A stretch of DNA of 64,000 nucleotides from Halichondria panicea (Eukaryota; Porifera; Demospongiae; Suberitida; Halichondriidae): contig NC_087377.1 in assembly GCF_963675165.1 (NCBI RefSeq), forward strand, positions 7,581,122 through 7,645,121, given 5' to 3'. This document shows positions 57,781-64,000 of the stretch, in pieces. Made by a program: the position numbers and the translations under genes. The notes beneath the pieces were generated by a model. The model ran no database searches, was not told the origin of the DNA, and saw only the letters and a program-made list of their open reading frames with translations. How positions within the stretch are numbered: the stretch's first letter is position 1; every line of letters begins with the position of its first letter.

Positions 57781-58744
57781 CTACTGCTACAGCTGCTCAA
57801 GGATGAATCAAGTGCAAGTAAGAGTTTCTATAGGCTTTTAGTCTTGGATTTTAATTCGTGGATTTGCAAATAATGCTTCGTTCTCGAGTTATACCTAGTT
57901 TTGCTTACTTGGAATGCCATTGCAGCCTTTTAAGAAGAGTGCGTAGCGAAACTCGTCTATGGAGTGCTACTTAGTAGTTAGCTCTGCACTAAACCGCTAT
58001 AGCTATTGGTAGCTGCAACAGTGAGAAGAGAGCTGCAAGGCTCTACTGATGCAGCCATTAATCTTAGCTTAAACTTTTGGCATCGATCGTTTTTAATAAC
58101 AATCATGGTCGATTATTACCTATACTTCTTGAGTTTCCCTGGATTCTGCCTGCATGCAGCAAATCAATGCAAGATTGTTCATCAAATTCATGATATAATG
58201 TGTGTGTAAACGCTATTAGTAGCTTTATGTTACATGTATGTAGCTTTGGCACCTCCACCGAGGCATCAGCACCCGTGGTGCTTTCATTACTATAGGAAAA
58301 GTACCTAAAAATTGACTGGCGCCCCAAACTAGATTTTTAACATGAAGTACTAAGTCCCACAGCACATGTATAATTATTATGTCTGCTACTTATCATGCAG
58401 GAATGCATGACCTCATCATACAAAAAAGACTGCTAATGTCAATATTGAGTGCATTTTCACGGTTGTAGTTTTGTGTACCAGCATCTCGACCAGTACATAT
58501 AATTATGGCCAGGTCAGCTTACAATTTTTTAATGATACTTTTAAAGAGATGGATGAGACTATATATATTTGTTGCCCAGTGAGTGGGCAGATTAAAGCAA
58601 TCCAGTGCTCGATCTGTATAATTATGTCATGTTCATCACTACCAAGCAACCATAATTATATTGCACTGCACTGGCATTACGGTTGGTACTTGATATAAGA
58701 CTCACCAATATAGCTGAATCAGCAATAAACTACAATATAATTAT
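57779..58744. other. Repeat-derived, no gene
   Basis: 58025-58125 matches 19205-19320. The rest is non-coding. Confidence 0.4.
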
Positions 58745-60516
58745 AGTAGTTCCTATATACAGTTCCACGGTTCTAAGTTCCACAGTTCCATGGTTCCATA
58801 GTTCCATGGTTCCACAGTTCCATGGTTCCTACAGTTCCACGGTTCTAAGTTCCACAGTTCCATGGTTCCACAGTCCCATGGTTCCTACAGTTCCATGGTT
58901 CCAACAGTTCCATGGTTCCACAGTTCCATGGTTCCACGGTTCCATGGTTCCAAGTGTTCCATGGTTCCATGTTCCATAGTTCCATGGTTCCACAGTTCCA
59001 TGGTTCCACGGTTCCATGGTTCCAAGTGTTCCATGGTTCCATGTTCCATAGTTCCATGGTTCCATAGTTCCAAGCGTTCCATGGTTCCATAGTTCCATAG
59101 TTCCATGGTTCCATAGTTCCAAGCGTTCCATGGTTCCATAGTTTCATAGTTTCATAGTTCCAAGCGTTCCATGGTTCCATAGTTCCAAGCGTTCCATGGT
59201 TACATGCATGGTTCCAAGCGTTCCATGGTTCCTACTGTTCCATTGTTCCATGGTTCCTACTGTTTCATGGTTCCAAGCGTTCCATTGTTCCATTGTTCCA
59301 AGCGTTCCATGGTTCCTATACTGTTCCATGATTCCAAGTGTTCCATTGTTCCATAGTTCCAAGCATTCCATTGTTCCAAGCGTTCCATGATTGTTGAACA
59401 TTTTTAAAAGAACAGTGGGAACTATGGAACGCTGGGATCGAGGAACAGTATAGAAACCATGCACGGAACAGTAGGAACCATGGAACCATGGAAAAAAAGT
59501 GAAAAGTTGGACCCATAGAACACTTAGAACCAGGAACAGTAGGAACCATAGAACACTTAGAACCAGGAACAGTAAGGAACCATGGAACGCTTGGAACCAT
59601 GGAACACTTAGAACCAGGAACAGTATATAGGAACTATAGAACGCTTGGAACTATAGAACGCTATAGAACGCTTGGAACTATAGAACGCTATAGAACGCTT
59701 GGAACTATGGAATGCTTGGAACTATGGAACTATAATTATAGAACAGTAGGAACCATGGAACAGTAAACCATAGAACGCTTGGAACCATGGAACAATGGAA
59801 CAGTAGGAACCATGGAACGCTTGGAACTGTGGAACAGTAGGAACCATGGAACGCTTGGAACCATGGAACGCTTGAAACCATGCATGGAACAATGGAGCCA
59901 TGGAACCATGGAACGCTTGGAACTATGGAACGCTTGGAACGCTTGGAACCATGAGACACTTGGAACCATGGAACGCTTGGAGCTATGGAACTATGGAACG
60001 CTTGGAACCATGGAAAGCTTGGAACCATGGAACGCTTGGAACCATGGAACTATATGGAACGCTTGGAACTATAGAACCATGGAACGCTTGGAACCATGGA
60101 ACGCTTGGAACTATAGAACCATGGAACGCTTGGAACCATGGAACGCTTGGAACTATGGAACCATGGAACGCTTGGAACCATGGAACGCTTGGAACCATGG
60201 AACGCTTGGAACTATGGAACTATGGAACGCTTGGAACACTTGGAACCATGGAACCATGGAACCATGCAACTATGGAACCATGGAACTATGGAACCGTGGA
60301 ACCATGGAACTGTGGAACCATGGAACCATGGAACCGTGAACTATGGAACCATGGAAACTATATAAAACCATGGAACTGTGGAACCATGGAAGTGCATGTG
60401 GAACCACGGAACCATGGAACCATGGAACCGTGAACTATGGAACCATGGAACTATGGAACGCTTGGAACTATGGAACTGTGGAACCATGGAACTATGGAAC
60501 TGTAGGAACTACTATA
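58745..60516. mobile_element. Giant palindromic satellite: foldback of a GTTCCATGGTTCC repeat
   Basis: 58763-59391 is a tandem array of 9-11 bp units (GTTCCATGG, GTTCCATAG, GTTCCAAGC, GTTCCACAG). From 59411 to 60510 the same array runs as GGAACCATGG, i.e. inverted. The ends TAGTAGTTCC and GGAACTACTA pair. The spacer is about 20 bp. Long ORFs on both strands (EPWNHGT and VPWFQAF repeats) are side effects of a repeat without stops. The array is absent from the first duplicon. Confidence 0.92.
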
Positions 60517-60634
60517 TTGTATATGCATGCACTTGCTCAATGTGTAAATGCAGTAAAATTTGAGAATCTGCTTTTGGGACTTATACCTCACCCTGCCACC
60601 CAATAACTCATTTGGCCCGTTTTGTCATGGATAT

Positions 60635-61440
60635 AGAACAGTAAGAGGGATTGGAAACGAAAATGTTTGCGTGAAACACTCTGCGTTATAGGGTGTGGCT
60701 AAAACTACAAAGGATTATATTTATAGTCAGCATGCTCATTACCTGTCTTGCTGCCATACAATGTGCTGTACATAGAAATGGTGAAATTGAATGTTAAAAC
60801 GTAAAGAGAATCTAGCTCTAAAAGGTCGACTAAGCAACGCATGCAGCCACTATATCACTAAACAAATAAATGCTATACTTCGATCCCAGCCCCTCTCACT
60901 AGAGTCTTTGTCAATTGAGAGCGGCCTGGAATTGAGGCTAATGCTATATACAAGAAGGAATAGCCCTTACTATGAAGTCGTGGGAGGTCAAGGCCTGTGG
61001 TGTCTCTAAAAGTATACTAAAGCAGTTTGAAGGACTATACTGCAAACGTTTATGAACAGTACAGCTTATCCATAGCATGAAACCATTCTATATAGCACTT
61101 AGATAATACATAATAACCAAGTCAAGCAATGTCCTTTGCTGTTTCGGCTTCACAGCAGGGAAAGAGAAAAGTTGACATGAAGTAATTCAAGCAAAACTCA
61201 ACAAAAAGTGTAAAGACAACGGACTTAGAGCTTGTCAGTGGTGTAAACTTACTTCTCTAGAGTATCTCCCAGCCCCCGAGTGATCGCTAGTGGATAGGAG
61301 AGCTAGAAACAGTTGAAATACAACCTGAGTACGGTAAAAACTACAATATCCGTGACCGCGAAATCATAACGCGGAGTGTTTCACCCGTTGACACAGGGCG
61401 GCCTGGTCGTTTCCAATCCCTTTCCTGTTCTATCTATAGT
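60635..61440. mobile_element. GGGATTGGAAACG-family element, full length
   Basis: Left end ATAGAACAGTAAGAGGGATT, right end complement in TTTCCTGTTCTATCTATAG. Matches 39282-40038 along its length. A 60-bp TAGCCTCGA-like insert sits at about 60881-60940. Confidence 0.82.
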
Positions 61441-61879
61441 TTTATAGGCTACTACCTAATGCACTAGTTGTGGGAAGAAAACCTAAAAATTTACTTATCG
61501 AATTCACTAAAATTCCTCAAAAGACATGTCTTTTAACAATTTATCATGCTGGGCAATATACTAATTAATACATAATTCTTTGATTCAATCCTTCTTTTCT
61601 CCAGGCTTTGTTGCCTTTTGACCTCTGCATGAGATGAAAGGTATATATATGGCATATTAATTGCACTGTGGCCAGTCCTGTATAATTATGGCATACAGAA
61701 AGTTGACCTTTTGGTGAAGGTTCCCACCTCCCACCCAAACTGTCAAATCATTTTATACAGTGAGTCTTTATAGTGACACACTATAATATGGTTCATGTGG
61801 GAAATTTACTAGACAGCATATATGCATGGTTTCGATACAGTTATTGTAATTCCAACCACTAAAAACTTTTTTAAATAGT

Positions 61880-62990
61880 AAATATTACACAGGCACAGTT
61901 TGAGGGGATCTGCGATGGGGACCAGCCATACTGAAGAGCAATGGCATCACGGAAGGCTGTTTTATGGAGTGCAAAGTCGTGCTCTTCTAGCGTTATAACA
62001 CAGTGAACCAGTTAGCTAGCTGGAAGCGCCTTTTTTTCGGGACTCTCGTACATCATTAGCCACTTTTAGTCCTGTATCCGTCTTCTTCTTTCTTTCATTT
62101 TTTTCTTTGTGTTGATTTGGTGTAGGAGAACTTCGTATGGGTAGTTTTTGTTTTGCGATGCTATTAAGTCAACAAGGGGTTTTGTCACCTGTTGTGATGC
62201 TTTATATTGATCTTCTGCCAACGACGCAGGATTTCCTATATTTAAACCTCCTAGGCGAGCAGGGAGGGCAAATAGACTCCTCTCAAGATCGTTGGGTGCC
62301 TCTCTGCCTATTAGTTTTGGCAGCAAGGTGGTTCGAATAGAATTCTCCAGGGGAAGCAGTAGTTGGTCAATGCCTGGGGTAGTTCTTGAAAGGTAAGACC
62401 ATTTACTTACAAGGCCGTAAGTGATAGCACCGTAGGCTGCATGTGGTTGGCTGTCTGCCATTTTCGACAGTTTTCAATCTCCGGTATCCACTTTTCCTGT
62501 GACAAAATCAGATATGAACTCCTGCTTGCCAATCGGGGAACCTATATATAGCACTGGTCTTCTTTCTGTGGTGATGTTGACCTCAAAATCCCCAAATATC
62601 TGAGAGGCGGTGGAGAGGGAGCCCATCTTTAGTGACTAGCCAAGTTTTCTTGGGGGTTAACAAAGTAACCAAAAGGTGGACCCAGTTTTGCCAAGTTGTC
62701 CCACCATTAATTTTCTTCAGGTCAGAAATTTTACCTGCAGCAGTGGCGTCATCAGCGCACCAGATTTGTTTTAGGTCATGTGTTTCCGTCGTCAATCTGG
62801 GGTTTTGTTGCTAAGGTATAGAAGGGCATTGCCAAAGGATCTCCTTGTGTGGTGCCCTCTTGAGAAACCAGGGTGTTGGCGCCTAAAAGAGATCTGTGCT
62901 TTCTCTGTAGATGTTAATTAGAGCAGTGGAGAAGGGGGGGGGGGGCAAAGAGTTTAAATGTTCCACCAAAAACAGAACAAACTACCAAAT
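61880..62990 (-). pseudogene. Reverse transcriptase-bearing element remnant, copy B
   Basis: Minus strand. HDLKQIWCADDATAAG (about 62745-62790) contains the RT catalytic box as CADD, followed by GKISDLKK, PKKTWLVTKDGLPLHRL, and then a 131-codon ORF (62066-62461) with SQPHAAYGAITYGLVSKW and LERSLFALPARLGGLNIG. The order is the same as in copy A (21879-23184); copy B keeps the catalytic box but lacks most of the C-terminal GGFPSIKHNE segment. Frames are broken by shifts, so it is inactive. Confidence 0.7.
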
Positions 62991-63180
62991 TTTTTTTCTT
63001 TTCATAATTATATATACGCAGAAGTGGTTTCTATGCTGGTTTCTATATGCAGCAAATGGTTTTCAAGGCAACTAGTTATTACATGGCAATTCGTGCCACA
63101 AACAGTTTATTGGCCCTTGTAGTAGATACTGATCTCGGGCCTAAAGGCCCTGCTTGACCACAATCTACTACCGGGCCAAT

Positions 63181-63945
63181 CAGAGGAGGTACGACACGGT
63201 CACATGACCAGCCAAAAGGATTATGAATATCATTAACTTGTGATGAAATCATTCAAGACTGTGTACATGTACTTTGATAGTGGATTGGTTTGGCGTGTAT
63301 CTTTCAAGAAATACCGTGACTTGACGTTTCTAAGGTTGATTGTTGGGCTTATGCTGATGTGAAACAGCTTTTCAACCAACCAACACTTAGATTTTGAGCA
63401 GGGTCATACAGGGGGAAAGGGGGGATATCCCCCCTAACCCCCCCCCCCTTTGAAGTACTAGTTGTATGACTAAGTGTCCATAGCTGGGTATTGAGTTGAA
63501 CTTTTTTTTAGCAAAATTGTCTGGTTACTTTCTCATTTCCCCCTCTACTTCAAAATCTTGTATGACACCCTGTTGAGATATTATTGTGTTTTAGTTGTAG
63601 CTTGAGTGTTTAATAAGTTTCGTGCCTGCATTCAGGAATCACTGCCAACATCTGAGCCTTGATTCTTACAATAAATCTAACTGGTTGATTGTTGGCCTTA
63701 TGCTGATGTGAAATAGCTTTTCAACCAACCATGCACCACTTAGATTTTGAGATATTATTGTTTTAGTGCAGACCTAATTCTGTTTTAGAGTGTTTAATAA
63801 GTTCCGTGCCTGCATTCAGGATATAGGATCACTGCCAACATCTGAGCCTTGATACTTACAACAAATCTATACTTGTAAAATTCTAGCTACTAGCCAGCAA
63901 CAAATTGCAGCCACGTGAGCTTAACCGAGTGTTGTACCTCCTCTG
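63181..63945. mobile_element. AGGAGGTACGACA-family element, second-duplicon copy
   Basis: CAGAGGAGGTACGACACGG to GTTGTACCTCCTCTG, TSD CGGGCCAAT at 63172-63180 and 63946-63954. Orthologous to 23204-23956. Confidence 0.85.
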
Positions 63946-64000
63946 CGGGCCAATAAACAGCTTGTGGCACTCATAGCCATGTAATAACTATTACATATAG

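Noticed and set aside
59779-60433. Overlapping ORFs of up to 186 codons reading EPWNHGT or VPWFQAF repeats
   Set aside because: They exist on both strands and in several frames because the short repeat unit lacks stops; no signal, domain or codon bias supports a protein.

Overview
The window is eukaryotic and almost certainly from an animal. Genes are split by short GT-AG introns, mostly between codon positions of the same phase. Extracellular domains sit one or two exons each. Most of the remaining sequence is decayed transposons. The mix of Ig/FN3-like receptors, a death-fold exon, and many small AT-rich inverted-repeat elements suggests an early-branching metazoan, most likely a demosponge. 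That assignment is inference; no taxon marker is present.

The genic content is one family of single-pass membrane receptors in several copies. The best copy (gene 2, 48216-57003, +) can be read as 17 exons joining in one frame for about 1035 residues: signal peptide, Ig domain, FN3-like and other beta-rich ectodomain segments, Thr/Pro stalk, transmembrane helix, then a long tail with PPxY, YxxV and ITIM-like motifs and Pro-rich exons. Gene 1 (+) enters at the left edge with its last ectodomain, stalk and TM exons (1-568); its tail exons lie at 11754-17135, about 11 kb further on, behind a block of transposons. Gene 3 (24734-26609, +) is a broken signal-Ig-FN3 fragment. Gene 4 (31565-35439, -) is an inverted broken copy that alone keeps a C-terminal death-domain-like exon. 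A stray + strand tail exon lies at 35758-36106.

Layout: 1-0.6 kb gene 1 ectodomain end; 0.7-11.5 kb transposons (small elements, a Ty3/gypsy element, a 1.25-kb foldback, a TAGCCTCGA element, a Tc1/IS630-like element with an accessory ORF, an inverted-repeat element); 11.75-17.1 kb gene 1 tail; 17.1-24 kb repeats shared with 57-64 kb; 24.7-26.6 kb gene 3; 26.6-31.2 kb repeats and a tyrosine-recombinase remnant; 31.5-36.1 kb gene 4 and rearranged pieces; 37-47.4 kb nested inverted-repeat elements; 48.2-57 kb gene 2; 57-64 kb second copy of the downstream repeats with a 1.77-kb palindromic satellite.

The segments 11.7-24.0 kb and 51.4-64.0 kb are a segmental duplication. Comparing the two gives natural empty sites that date several insertions and define ends and target-site duplications for several small transposon families. 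The receptor family and these apparently uncatalogued element families are the most interesting content.
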